Positions 24,201-33,324 of a DNA stretch of 64,000 nt are shown piece by piece. Numbering within the stretch: the first letter of the stretch is position 1; the number at the start of each line of letters is the position of its first letter. The notes below the pieces were generated by a model. The model worked only from the letters and a program-made list of their open reading frames with translations, ran no database searches and had not been told where the DNA came from. This DNA is from Molossus alvarezi (lineage: Eukaryota > Chordata > Mammalia > Chiroptera > Molossidae), in the NCBI GenBank assembly GCA_037176705.1, contig CM073907.1, positions 10,943,001-11,007,000 on the forward strand. Reading direction: 5' to 3'. Position numbers and translations under genes: made by a program.

Positions 24201-27200
24201 CCGGCCACATTCTAACCACCGGCTGCCGTTCCTAAGAGCGGGGAGCCTGGTGGAGTTTGGACACCCCATGAGTAGCACTGTCTGCGGACAGCCCAGAGCA
24301 GGGCAGGGAGCCCCGTGGACAGCCCCCCAACCCCAGATCGTGACATTAAAACCGATTGTAATGTTGATCACTGGTTCACTTCCCGTTCTGGCACCTTTTC
24401 AAACGAGACGTTTGTAAACATAGAAGAAATCAGGAAGCTTACAAAAACAAAAAAACAAATTAAATTCTTCAGTACTTGTTGGCCCAGCACAGAAATCAAT
24501 GGAAAAGAAAAGCATGTTAACTGGTGGAGGTAATTCCATTTAGTGTTAAGTCGTTACGTCCTTCGTAACTCGGGAGCTCTTCTCTGCCGTCCGGGTACAC
24601 GTGAGTTCGACAGCGTAGAAGTGAGCGATTCCAAACTGTCACAATACGGTGACATTTCAGTCGCGAAGACTAGCACCCCGACCTCTCTGGCGCATGCGTC
24701 ATGCTTTATGCTCACACGTCGGATAGGTTTGTTAAGACCGGTGCGTATTTTAACACCGGCAGCTGAAGTGTTGTGCGGAAACATCGGCAGTACTTTGTCA
24801 CATGATGATTTGGAGATCGCAAATATATTATTTATGATGGCCGGCTGGTAGTGACAGTAGGTATTTATTATGACGGGACGGGATTGACCTGTGGGGATGC
24901 TTTTAAGATGAAAAAAAAAAGGTGACGATGACTCTCGTTTTAATGGACTGTTCAATTCCTACAGAGTTCAGAAACATCTCCTATCAATACACCAACGCGG
25001 CGTTACAGAGGGAAAATGAAAGAAATCTGTTTCTGAGGCACAAGGCGCCTCCAAGGAGCTCCCGTCGGAGTTGGGCACAGTCCGTGTCACAGACGGCCAT
25101 TGGAAACGCTCCCAGAAGACACTTCCTGGGCTCAGGGTACCCTCCCCTTATCACCTCCAGGCAGGAGTCCTCCTTGGAGAAAACAGCCAACAGCCAAGCC
25201 AACCTCAGAACTTTCTCCCCGATGTACGGCCTCTCGAGAAATGCTGACGTTCCGGTGCACACGTTCTTGAATAGACCAAACACTGAAGGGCCAAAGGCTG
25301 GTGTCGCCAGAGAGGCCACCCTTGCCCAGGAGTCACGCCGAGAATGCAGGGACAATGACGCGGTGGGGACACCCCAAAGCACCTGGTCAAATGAGAGGAC
25401 CGTCGTATTGGGGAAGAAGACAGAAACTCGAGCCACGAGGGAGCAGGGGAGGAGCAGAGCAGAGACCGTCCAAACAAGGCGCGAGGAGAAAATGTTCGAT
25501 TCCAAGGAGAGGGCTTCGGAGGAGAGGAACTTGCGGTGGGAAGAGCTGACCAAGTTGGATAAAGAAGCGAGACAGAGAGAGAGCGAGCAGAGGGACAAGG
25601 CGGCGGGGAAGGAGTCGTCGAAGGAGAGACGCGTGAGAGAGAGAGACATACCCATCCGTCTAGAAGTATCTCAGGACAGCAGAGCAGAGGGGACCCCAAA
25701 AGGTGTCCCAACTCCCCTGGAAAAGGATGCAGGTGATGGTCCAGGTAGAGGGGTGGACATGAGAGAGATGAGGTTCAGGTTGGACACCAGAGACATCACG
25801 GGTACGCTGCAAGGTGACACCGTGACCAAAACCATAGCCGAAAGAGACATACCCATCCGTCTAGAAGTATCCCGGGACAGCAGAGCAGAGGGGACCCCAA
25901 AAGGTGTCCCGACTCCCCTGAAAAAGGATGCAGGTGGTGGTCCAGGCAGAGGGGTGGACACGAGAGAGACAAAGTTCCGGTTGGACACCAGGGACACCAC
26001 GGGTACGCTGCAAGACGACGCCGTGACCGAAACCATAGCCGAAAGCATCGTGTCCAGTGTCCTGAAGCGGTTCACTCAGTCTCCCGAGGCAGAAGCATCC
26101 GCCGACTCCTTCCCGGACACAAAAGTCACTTACGTGGGCAGGACGGAGCTGCCTGGTGACAAGAGAACGAAGACTGAGATCGTGGTGGAGTCGAAGCTGA
26201 CCGAGGAGGTGGACGTGGCAGACGGCACGGGCCTGGACTACCTCCTGAGCAGGGATGCGCAGGGTAAGGTGGAGCGGAGGGGACAGTCCACCGAGCAGAT
26301 GATAGGAGACATCATCAATCTCGGGCTGAAGGGGAGGGACAGGAGGGCGAGGGTGGTCAAGGTGGAGATGGTGGAGGAGCCCGTGAGCTACGTCGGGGGC
26401 GAGGAGGCGGACGAGTTCTCCACCCCATTCCGGGTGGAGGAGGCCGACGACATGTCTCCAGGCTCCAGGGGGCTTGTTGGGGAAGGTTCTGGAGAAACAG
26501 AGGTCAGCTTCTCAGTGAATCAGCATCAGAAGACCAGGCTGCCCCTCGAGCACGTGGCTCACGTGGAAGAAGTGATGGAGGCAGGTGACTGGGAGGGCGA
26601 GCAGAGTTATTTCGTGTCGACCCCTGACGAGCAGGCCCCCGGGCAGGACCAGGAGGAGGGCTCCGTGTACGGGCAGATCCACATCGAGGAGGAATCTACC
26701 ATCCGGTACTCCTGGCAAGATGAAATCGTGCCAGCGTCTCGGAGAAGATTAGCAAGGGACACGTCCTCGGGAGAGACGGTCATGGAGCCACCAGACGTTC
26801 TAGAACCCGGGGAGGGGAGCCTGGGCTCTCCACACTGGATAGAGGAAACGACAAGTGGCGAATTTCACGCCGAAGCCACCGTCATTGACAAGGAGATTAA
26901 AATACCGCACGAGTTCCACACGTCTATTAACAGAGACTTCAAGGAGCCCAGACACCAGCTGGTGGAGGTGATCAGCCAGCTGGAGGAAAACCTCCCGGCG
27001 AGGGTGAAGGAGGAGCTGTCCGCGCTCACCACGGAGGGCCAGGGCGGCCTGGGGCACCTCTCCGTCGACGTGAAGAAAGTCCAGACCTCAGGCGGGGGGT
27101 CCATGACCCTGGTGGCGGAAGTCAACCTCTCACAGACCGTGGACACGGACCAGTTAGACCTGGAGGAGCTGAGCAGAGACGAAGCAGGTGAAATAGAGAA

Positions 27201-28718
27201 GGCTGTGGAGTCTGTGGTGCGAGACAGTTTGGCCAAGCGACACAGCCCAGGGCCTGGAAGCCCAGACGGGGAGGCTGGAGGGGCAGCCCCGGGGACCGGC
27301 TTTGGCTTCAAGCGCTGGGCCACCCAGGAACTCTACAGCTCCTCCGTGGAGGGAGATGACAGCACCTGGGCCTCTCGCACCATCCAGAGGGCCACGTCTC
27401 AGGGCCCGGTGTCGGCCACCGTGGAGGTCACCAGCCCGAGGGGCTTTGCCCAGACGCAGGTGCTAGAACACGTGAGCCAGTCTGTAAGACACGTTGAAAT
27501 AGGCCCCGCTGGAATTTGGAGGACCGAGCGAGCCCCGTCCGAAGGACCCGCCGCCGGAGAGGTAAGTGGGGAGGGCGGCCTGAGCCAGGCAGCCCGCTCG
27601 GAGGGGGGCCGCTGGTCTGCGAGGCTCTGCACGTTAGGTCCCGATCAAAGTCACCGGTGCGAGGAACTCTTCCGAGAGCCTGTCCGGGCCTGTCAGGGGG
27701 CAGGGGGTGCAGGAGAGCCTGGCCCCACAGAGCGCTCCGCTGATCCCCACAAATCGGGGGCCCGCAGTGCATTTGGCTCCAGCCAGTTTCATGCTCAGAG
27801 AGAGAGGCGTTTTCAGGGCCCCGTTTCTGGGGCAGGGGAGGCTGGTGACTATTTCCAAACAGAGGGGTCAGTGGGTACCCAGGCTTCTGTGAAGTACCTT
27901 CAGTTAGGCCCTAGAGAAGGGTTCAGTGAGCACGTCTCAGACTGTGACTGTCACAGTCCCCCTTTCGGCCACAGTGGCGTTGGGTGTCGAAGCGGCTTCT
28001 GCAGGATCAGGGAACGCATCCCTCCGGCAAGTCACACTCAGCTCGCGGAGGCTTCAAACCACCCAGCAGACGGTTCCCCAACCTGGGGAATTTAGGGAGT
28101 CAGATAGCCGTGCCCATGGAGAGGGGTCCGCAGCGGGACCCAGGCCTCTGGCAGCTACCCCGTGGGCGGGAGAGTCTTGATGACTGAGAAGCGCGCCTCC
28201 CGAGGGGCTGTTCCCGAATCTCCCCGGGATACGACCCATCCTGGGCAGAAGTGACGGTGGGCATGAGCAGGTCCTTTAGGCACATCCGGCTAGGCCTTGC
28301 AGACCCCCCAACCTCTGAACCTGCCGTCTTCCCTGGGCCTATTCCCAAGACACTGGCCCTCGCTGGTTCAGGTCTCCCCTGAGCTAGGCGAGTCAGCAGG
28401 CCGAACACCAGCGCACCGCGCGCGGGGCCCAAAGAAACTCCGTTTACCTTTCAGATGGACCCGAGTCACATAGCGGCGACTCCCAGCTGGACCCAAGAGG
28501 CCACAGTCCTCGTCCCCGCAGGGCCAGAGGCAGAAGCTGACCGTAGGGATGACCAGGCAGCCGGCGTGAGCTTTCGGGGCCAGGGGCAGGCTGAGTTCGA
28601 TAAGACGGCGCAGCTGCAGAGGATGGTGGACCAGAGGTCTGTGATCTCGGACGAAAAGAAAGTCGCTGTCCTCTACCTAGACAATCAGGGGGACGATGAT
28701 GACGGGCACTGGTTTTGA
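8347..28718 (+). CDS. SYNM: Synemin, beta-type, complete gene in five coding blocks
   Basis: Coding blocks 8347-9159, 13321-13445, 21361-21431, 24965-27561 and 28455-28718 join in frame to 1289 codons plus stop. Synemin is a type IV/VI intermediate-filament protein. It co-assembles with desmin or vimentin and links filaments to costameres and adhesion sites in muscle and other cells. What I see: a head of about 10 residues, a coiled-coil rod at roughly residues 11-320 that starts ELNARLYDYVCRVRELE and ends at the filament motif TYRALLEGE, then a long charged tail ending in DGHWF. I recall human beta-synemin as 1253 and alpha as 1565 residues. The length here fits beta plus a 67-residue tail duplication, less small losses. 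Every intron has GT-AG ends. The alpha-specific stretch (27562-28454) is broken, so it is treated as intron. Confidence 0.95.
9450..9592 (-). repeat. Diverged Ves-like SINE in SYNM intron 1
   Basis: AATCCTCACCTGAGGACAT at the left and CAACTGAGCCACTCCGCCCAG at the right, with a shortened middle. An older, partly deleted copy on the - strand. Confidence 0.75.
9593..10740. other. SYNM intron 1, no recognised feature
   Basis: Unique-looking intron sequence. The open frames at 9815-10102 have no family resemblance and no conserved splice context. Confidence 0.4.
10745..10875 (+). repeat. MIR remnant in SYNM intron 1
   Basis: 'CTATCTTATGAGGTGGGTAC', then CCATTTACAGATACAACTGAG, then AGTAAGTAGCTAAGCCCGGG match the order of MIR core segments. 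Confidence 0.65.
10930..11095 (+). repeat. Dispersed repeat with 'GACTTG...GGTGA-CACA' block (copy 1)
   Basis: 'GAAAGAGACTTGACTTTGGATGG' and 'GTATGCAGATGGTGTGTTACAG' match segments at about 45110-45240 and 46795-46970. Probably the 3' end of a LINE family, but the family is not named from sequence alone. Confidence 0.55.
11367..11627 (+). repeat. Ves SINE, form A, in SYNM intron 1
   Basis: Complete copy with head GCCCTGGCCGGTTTGGCTC and a long A tail. Perfect direct repeats AATTAGGAGTCTAG flank it (about 11355-11368 and 11628-11641), so it is probably recent. Confidence 0.93.
11642..13320. other. SYNM intron 1, 3' part, no recognised feature
   Basis: Moderately AT-rich sequence without recognised genes or repeats. 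It ends at the polypyrimidine tract and acceptor TTCTTTCTAG of exon 2. Confidence 0.45.
13321..13445 (+). CDS. SYNM: SYNM exon 2 (rod)
   Basis: 125 nt between acceptor TTCTTTCTAG and donor CG|GTGAGG, encoding residues 272-312 and two bases of 313. The translation GVIACLEEEKAALTLAMADR continues the rod coiled coil, and MEVATYR ends it. It follows exon 1 in phase 0 and ends in phase 2. The first residue here is Gly where I recall Arg in human. Confidence 0.95.
13446..15410. other. SYNM intron 2, 5' part, no recognised feature
   Basis: GC-moderate intron sequence. Several long open frames on both strands (for example 13689-14342 on the - strand) show no family resemblance. Confidence 0.45.
15413..15680 (+). 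repeat. Ves SINE, form A
   Basis: Head GCCCTGGCCGGTGTGGCTCAG, tail GGATGAAG then A and GAAA repeats. Flanked by AAAATAAATAGC direct repeats. Confidence 0.9.
15686..15790 (+). repeat. Dispersed repeat with 'GGAGGAGAGT...AACATCTGTAAC' block
   Basis: 'AGGGAGGAGAGTTTCTGGGG' and 'AACATCTGTAACAGAAA' recur in order at about 46690-46750. This suggests a common LINE-type 3' end. Confidence 0.5.
16316..16560 (+). repeat. Ves SINE, form A
   Basis: Complete copy. Its flank AAAAGGTGAGGTTG is repeated as AAAAAGGTGAGGCTG after it and as AAAAGGTGAATCTGG after the next SINE. Confidence 0.9.
16571..16826 (+). repeat. Ves SINE, form A (second at same site)
   Basis: Follows the previous copy directly, with only the shared AAGGTGAGGCTG site between them. 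Tail CAGGTGAGGATT plus A. Confidence 0.9.
16920..17090 (-). repeat. Ves SINE, form B, shortened
   Basis: TTTTTATTGATTTTAGAAAGG to CACACCGGCCGGGGC, with part of the CT-rich body missing. Confidence 0.85.
17403..17617 (+). repeat. Ves SINE, form A, internally shortened
   Basis: Head GCCCTGGTCTGTTTGGCTC, tail CTCGGGTGAGGGTAAAA. Flanked by GTCGTTTG repeats. About 30 bases of the middle are missing. Confidence 0.88.
17790..18010 (+). repeat. MIR remnant
   Basis: 'AAGTACTTACTCAGTGACAG', 'AAATGGGGAAACCGAG' and 'TTGCCCAAGGTCACAGGAC' occur in MIR order. Confidence 0.75.
18011..21360. other. SYNM intron 2, 3' part, no recognised feature
   Basis: GC-rich unique intron of about 3.3 kb without SINEs, a notable gap given their density elsewhere. 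It has many short open frames on both strands but none with recognisable content. It ends at acceptor GGTTCCTACAG. Confidence 0.5.
21361..21431 (+). CDS. SYNM: SYNM exon 3 (rod end)
   Basis: 71 nt between acceptor TTCCTACAG and donor CAAG|GTAAAT. The first base completes Arg313, then ALLEGESNPEILILTERLEN is read; the last base starts Glu337. The segment TYRALLEGES, spanning exons 2 and 3, is the synemin version of the intermediate-filament helix-termination motif. The phase matches both neighbours. Confidence 0.95.
21921..22170 (+). repeat. Ves SINE, form A, in SYNM intron 3
   Basis: Complete copy flanked by AAAGAAGCCAATAG and AAAGAAGCTGATAG direct repeats. Confidence 0.92.
22372..22634 (-). 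repeat. Ves SINE, form A, in SYNM intron 3
   Basis: TTATCCTCACCAGAGGACAT to AACCGGCCAGGGC, containing a GA tract of about 30 bases. TTTTACTTTTT repeats flank it. Confidence 0.92.
22660..22884 (-). repeat. Ves SINE, diverged
   Basis: TTCCATTGATTTTTAGAGAGC to CATACCGGCCAGGAC. It differs from both main forms in the middle and may be an older subfamily. Confidence 0.85.
23151..23350 (+). repeat. Ves SINE, form B, in SYNM intron 3
   Basis: Head CCCGGCTGCTGTGGCTCAG, with direct repeats AAAATAAGAATTATT on both sides (about 23136-23150 and 23369-23383). Confidence 0.92.
23390..24540. other. SYNM intron 3, no recognised feature
   Basis: Mixed-composition intron sequence with no recognised repeat family or exon. 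Confidence 0.4.
24545..24890. other. CpG-rich patch in SYNM intron 3
   Basis: About 27 CpG dinucleotides in some 340 bases of roughly even GC content, just upstream of exon 4. Open frames run across it on both strands (24543-24851 + and 24554-24955 -), and neither resembles a protein I know. It could be a conserved regulatory element or a young insertion. No terminal repeats were seen. Confidence 0.5.
24965..27561 (+). CDS. SYNM: SYNM exon 4 (main tail exon)
   Basis: 2597 nt between acceptor TTCAATTCCTACAG and donor GAG|GTAAGT, covering residues 337-1202. It starts EFRNISYQYTNAALQRENER and is highly charged, with few hydrophobic runs. It holds conserved synemin tail segments such as EEKMFDSKERASEERNLRWE, SFPDTKVTYVGRTELPGDKR, YGQIHIEEESTIRYSWQDEI and EFHTSINRDFKEPRHQLVEV. 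A 67-residue unit is present twice (about residues 562-695). The frame is uninterrupted across the whole exon, in contrast to the decayed stretch downstream. Confidence 0.95.
25642..26043 (+). repeat. SYNM: In-frame 201-bp tandem duplication in SYNM tail
   Basis: Two copies of a 201-bp unit (25642-25842 and 25843-26043). Both translate as RDIPIRLEVS...RAEGTPKGVPTPL...TGTLQ..D.VT.TIAE. The copies differ at about 10 of 67 residues, so this is not an assembly echo. The offset is exactly 67 codons and keeps the frame. Confidence 0.93.
27562..28454 (+). pseudogene. SYNM: Decayed alpha-synemin-specific segment, now intronic
   Basis: 893 nt bounded by a strong donor GAG|GTAAGTGG and acceptor TTTACCTTTCAG|ATG. 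In human SYNM the matching stretch is coding in the alpha form and spliced out in the beta form. Here alpha-type blocks are still recognisable but lie in changing frames (by position modulo 3): frame 1 to about 27925 (EAGDYFQTEGSVGTQ), frame 2 from about 27930 (RRLQTTQQTV, HGEGSA), frame 1 near 28165 (VLMTEK), frame 0 near 28260 (MSRSFRHIRLG), frame 1 near 28375 (SPELGE), frame 0 at the end (KETPFTFQ). If retained, the exon 4 frame stops at 28093-28095 and the conserved C-terminus is lost. Confidence 0.85.
28455..28718 (+). CDS. SYNM: SYNM final coding block (C-terminus)
   Basis: Codes residues 1203-1289 in phase 0 after exon 4. It begins MDPSHIAATPSWTQEA and ends QLQRMVDQRSVISDEKK...YLDN...DGHWF, the conserved synemin terminus, followed by TGA at 28716. 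It joins the upstream tail in frame only when 27562-28454 is removed. Its own first ATG is internal to the protein, not a start codon. Confidence 0.93.
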   Translation: MDPSHIAATPSWTQEATVLVPAGPEAEADRRDDQAAGVSFRGQGQAEFDKTAQLQRMVDQRSVISDEKKVAVLYLDNQGDDDDGHWF

Positions 28719-28977
28719 TGAAGGGTTTGTTTCAAGTGGCATCTGATTTCGTAATGTATCCACACACACAGGCCTTGGCTTATTTTCAGGTGGGGGGAGG
28801 CCGCTCTTGAGGGAAACCCCCCCCTCCTTTTTGATGTCTCCAAAGAGTGCACCAGGCGCGGTCGCTGTACTTGACAACCTGTAAGGGTTTCGAATTGATT
28901 CAAGCCTTAAAAGGTGTGGGGATTTTATTGAGTTGGGACTTTTACAGAAAGACTGTTTATCTTTTTAGTCTTTTTTT

Positions 28978-29220
28978 TCTTTTATCCTCACCCGAGGACA
29001 TTTTTTGATATTTTATTCAGACAGAGTGGGAGGGAGAGAGAGGAAGAGAGAGAGAGAAACATCGACGTGAAAGGGACACATCGAGTGGCTGCCACCCACA
29101 CGACCCAACCAGGGCCGGGGACAAACTGCAACCGAGGTACGCGCCCTTAGCGGGAACCGAACCCGGGTCTCTCCAGACTGCAGGCTGACGCTCTAACCGC
29201 TGAGCCAAACCGGTCAGGAC
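28978..29220 (-). repeat. Ves SINE, form A, in SYNM 3' UTR region
   Basis: TTATCCTCACCCGAGGACATT to AACCGGTCAGGAC, flanked by CTTTTTAGTCTT repeats. Confidence 0.92.
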
Positions 29221-29587
29221 TATCTTTTTAGTCTTAAAATTTCTTTTTTGTGGCGTTTCACACTCCTGGAGATGGTTTTCAACAGTGTGCCCCTGGGCAC
29301 AGAAATGCCTCACACCTGTGTGAAGCTAGTTCTAGGTAACATGCCTACGCAGTAACCGGATTAAGATTGCATATTAAAGACTCATTTTTATTTGCATGTG
29401 CTCATAAGAAATCATAGACTAACCTTATAAGGAAAAAAAAAAAAAAATCAATACAGTTTTCTCTTTCTGAAGGCTTTTCAAAAAGAAATCATAGGAAATC
29501 AGCAGACTGCCTGCTTTAGCAGAATCTAAATGATTGTGTCTTTAGGAAAAAGTTACTTGTCATAGAGTTAAATTCACTATAAGATTT

Positions 29588-29830
29588 GTTTTTTTTTTTA
29601 ATCCTCACCCGAGGACATTTTTCCATTTTTTGTTCAGGTAGAGTGGGAGGGAGAGAGAGAGAGAGAGAAGCATCGACGTGAAAGGGACACATCGAGTGGC
29701 TGCCACCCGCACAACCAACCAGGGCCGGGGACAAACTGCAACCGAGGTACGTGCCCTTAGCGGGAACTGAACCCGGGTCTCTTTGGACCGCAGGCCGATG
29801 CTCTAACCGCTGAGCCAAACTGGCCAGGGC
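29588..29830 (-). repeat. Ves SINE, form A
   Basis: AATCCTCACCCGAGGACATT to AACTGGCCAGGGC, flanked by TATAAGATTTG repeats. Confidence 0.92.
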
Positions 29831-30587
29831 CATTATAAGATTTGAATGAACTGCTTTCTATGTGCAGACCTTTCAGAAATAGAGCATTTTATTGGTGGAC
29901 AGCATGGCTCCAGCCTGAAGGGCATTTCGGGTCCATCTGCCATGGGCCCGGGTCCCTGGGATCCTGCCCCAGACCGTGTGTGGGGAAGTGATCATTGCGA
30001 ATGGCTCCCAGCATTTCTTTCTTGTGGCACTACGTTCAGATACTCTTATTGTCGTGACCGAAGTTAAACTCTGCACGTTGGCTCTTGGCACCTAAACATT
30101 TAATCTCACCGGTGGGAAGTAGACCCTGAGGACAGTAAAGAGAATGTTGATGTGAGGCTGTCGCTTGGGCTGTGAGCAGTACAGCTGGAAGTTTGGGTGA
30201 ACTGTGCCTCCCGAAGGAATCTACTACCCCCTCCGCAAGTGGGGCGGAGTGCGTTCTGAGCTCAGGGAGTTGGAGATGGGAAACGACCCCCGACGTGGGA
30301 GTTTTTGCACCTTGCAGCAGAAGCCACTCCAGTTGGGGTGTTTTGTCCAAGGAGACGAGTCACACGTTGTCGAGCATAAGATGTTCAGTCGGCACTGATG
30401 CACCCAGGGGGGGCCCTGCAGAAGGGCACAGGCCCCCTCTCGTGGTCCACAGAACGGGGATGGCAGAGCTGGACCACCGCGGTGAAGGTATTAGAACGAG
30501 TGGGTTCTGGTGGATCCATTTTATTTTACACAAGGGTATCGTTTTTAAAGCTTCTGTCTTTATTTTTTTTAAAAAACATTTTTTAAA

Positions 30588-30610
30588 AAGTATTTTTTCT
30601 TTATTAATTT

Positions 30611-30657
<47 letters not shown>

Positions 30658-30806
30658 CGATGAGAGAGAACATCGATTGGCCGCCTCCTGCACGCCCCCC
30701 ACTGGGGATCAGGCCCACAACCTGGGCATGTGTCCTGACCGGGAATCGAACTGGCGACCTCTTGGTGCAGGGTCGACGCTCAACCACTGAGCCACACTGG
30801 CCCGGC
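30588..30806 (-). repeat. Ves SINE, form B, with (GA)n tract
   Basis: TTTATTAATTTTAGAGAG to CACACTGGCCCGGC. The GA tract in the body (about 30613-30652) has expanded to some 20 repeats. Confidence 0.92.
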
Positions 30807-31059
30807 AAAGCTTCTGTCTTTAAAGGTGTAGTTTCATATAAAACTAGTATCTCTAACAACATTATTTTGACCCAGACTAGCTTCTTGCACACGATGTTGT
30901 CTAAACTATGCTTCCTGTGACAGTGTCATAGACCTGCCTGTGCGCACAGAGGAATCATGGTCAGGGCAATGCCACCCTCAGGCGGGTTGCGATCATGGGG
31001 GTGGGTACGGCATTTGAAGTTTGGGTGACGTTCTCCCCTCAGGGTTTTATTTTGTTTTT

Positions 31060-31299
31060 GTTTTTCATCCTCACTGAGGACATTTTTTCCGCTTTTGTTC
31101 AGATAGAGTGGGAGGGGGAGAGAGGGAGAGAGAGAGAGACATCGACATGAAAGGGACATCAAGTGGTTGCCTCTTGCAGGACCCCAACCAGGGCTGGGAA
31201 AGAATTGCAACTGAGGTACATGCCTTTGGCCGGAATCGAACCCGTGACTCATTGGTCCACAGGCCGATGCTCTAACCGCTAAGCCAGACCAGCCAGGGC
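31060..31299 (-). repeat. Ves SINE, form A
   Basis: CATCCTCACTGAGGACATTT to AGACCAGCCAGGGC, with direct repeats CCCTCAGGGTTTTAT on both sides. Confidence 0.92.
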
Positions 31300-32989
31300 T
31301 GCCCTCAGGGTTTTATACAGATGGTTCCCCAGACCCCACATGTACATCCCCTCAGCTCCCAGAAACGGCTCCCGCAGAAAGTTTGGGGAGAGTTTGTTTT
31401 CTTCATTGAGACGTGGAGGAGGAATGTGGCACAGCTTTTGGGGGTGATCTCGTTGAAAAACACTGAACTGGGAATAGAAAGCAGATTTGAATGGCACGTC
31501 TGAGCCTCCGTTCTCTGACCAGTGAACTGCTGACTGTCACCAACCGGCAGGGAGGCGAGGGCCTTCTAAACAAGGCTCCTCCTTTCTAACAGTCAAGCCA
31601 GGATGGGCTGATGGCTTGTTGGCCATGCCCGGTAACGGTATGTGTCGAGGTGATTTATTGGTGGGAAGTTGGTCAGGGGGACAGTTCCGATGGCTGGACA
31701 GACTGATGACGAGAGCCGATTATATGAGTCTGAGTGGCTTCGTTTGATGGCACGATTGTAGCTCGTGACCTTGTATGTGGGTGCACAGGCTGTTAATACG
31801 GGGTCCACTTCTACTTGGAAAACAAACATCTTAGATCTTAATCCCTATCTCCATGTTGGAGTGAACATCTTTGAGAAGTATCCTGCCAAGAGTGCTGACC
31901 AATAGGGAGTCTCGAGCTGTCGATGGTTACCAAGTCTCCGGGTCCCTCAGGGGCAGGGCGTGCCCTCGGCACTGTGACAGGTCACCCCACAGCTTCGTGG
32001 CCTTCATAACCTGGCACTCCGGAGACAACAGACTCCAACTTTGTGGTCGGATGGGGTGAGGACACAGCCTTTTCCTGTTTGTTGCTGTTTAGACGTAACA
32101 GTATCAATGGAGTGTTTCCCACCTGCTTGTTTTGCTCTTGTTTACAATGTATATTAAGAATGGAATCATCTAAAAAGCCTACCTTGCTAAGTTCCTGTTC
32201 CCTTCAAAGGAAAATGTCACAAGAACGTGTAAAAATAAAAATCGAAGGAAAAAAAAAAATTAAAAACCTGAAAGCTCACCTTGCTCTTAAGAGAACAAAT
32301 GTTCTCCAGCAGGTGTCACTCAGGGGTAGGCATGACCTTGGCACTGTGACAGGTCACCCTTGTGTTTGTGTTTTCTGTTTAAACGCTCATTAACACATAT
32401 ATGTAGTTACATGCATGTTTTCCATGATGCCATGTAATCACTGGGGAGAATATATATGAAGAGTTCCAGATCTTTAGTGCCTTGCCCAAACCAGAACTTG
32501 GTATTGTTAGCACATAACTAGAAAGTATGGCAAACAGAGCATAAGCCACTCGCTTGTATTCCGATGCGGACGGGCAAGTTTGCGGTGAGAATGTCACCAA
32601 CATCACCAGGAAGGCCAGCACCGGTAGGATGACTGACCATCCCGTTTTGGCTGGGATACAGGGGTCTCCTGGGACACAGGACTCTCAGAGCTAAACCCAG
32701 GGCAGTCCTGGGCACACCGAGATGGTTGCTTAACGTACACGCATCTGGGAGTGGTTAGTGAATCCTGGCCACTGCTTAGCCTTAAAAGGTTGTGGTTTGA
32801 GACAAAGGGAGTGAGATGCTCTTACCTGTTTGTAACCTTTTACAAAATAAAATCCATAAATAGCTATTGTCTCCCTCTCGTGTTGGAATGAACACACTTA
32901 ATAGATTAGAGATGTTCGGTAGAATATTCCAGAATTCATTCTTTCCTAGCGTGGCAGCTAACTTCAAATTTAAAAAAAATAAAAATTCT

Positions 32990-33192
32990 TTTTTCTTTAT
33001 TGATTTTAGAGAGAGAGGAAGGGAGAAGGAGAGATAGAAACATCGATGAGAGAGAACATTGATTGGCCGCCTCCTGCATGCCCCCCACTGGGGATCAGGC
33101 CCACAACCTGGGCATGTGCCCTGACCGGGAATCGAACCGGCGACCTCTTGGTGCATGGGTCAGGCTCAACCACTGAGCCACACCGGCCGGGC
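32990..33192 (-). repeat. Ves SINE, form B
   Basis: TTTATTGATTTTAGAGAG to CACACCGGCCGG, flanked by GCAGCTAA repeats. Confidence 0.9.
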
Positions 33193-33324
33193 AGCTAAAT
33201 TTTTCAAAACATGTTTTAGTTCCTGTGATTCCAAGATACTATCTTCCAAGAAAAAAAGAAAGAAAGGGAAAAGTAACACCAGAACATCAGAATTGACTTG
33301 TTGGTTCTTTTTTCAATAACCCGG

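Larger units (their letters stand above)
28719..32860 (+). other. SYNM: Probable SYNM 3' UTR and downstream zone
   Basis: A long 3' UTR is expected for SYNM. Possible poly(A) signals are ATTAAA at 29373, AATAAA at 32234 and AATAAA at 32847; none can be chosen without transcript data. Four Ves SINEs lie inside, all on the - strand relative to SYNM. No further coding exon was recognised. Confidence 0.45.

Noticed and set aside
24922..28095. Single 1057-codon open frame starting at an ATG at 24922
   Set aside because: The first 43 bases are intron 3 with its acceptor, and everything after 27561 is the decayed alpha segment. The real coding part is 24965-27561.
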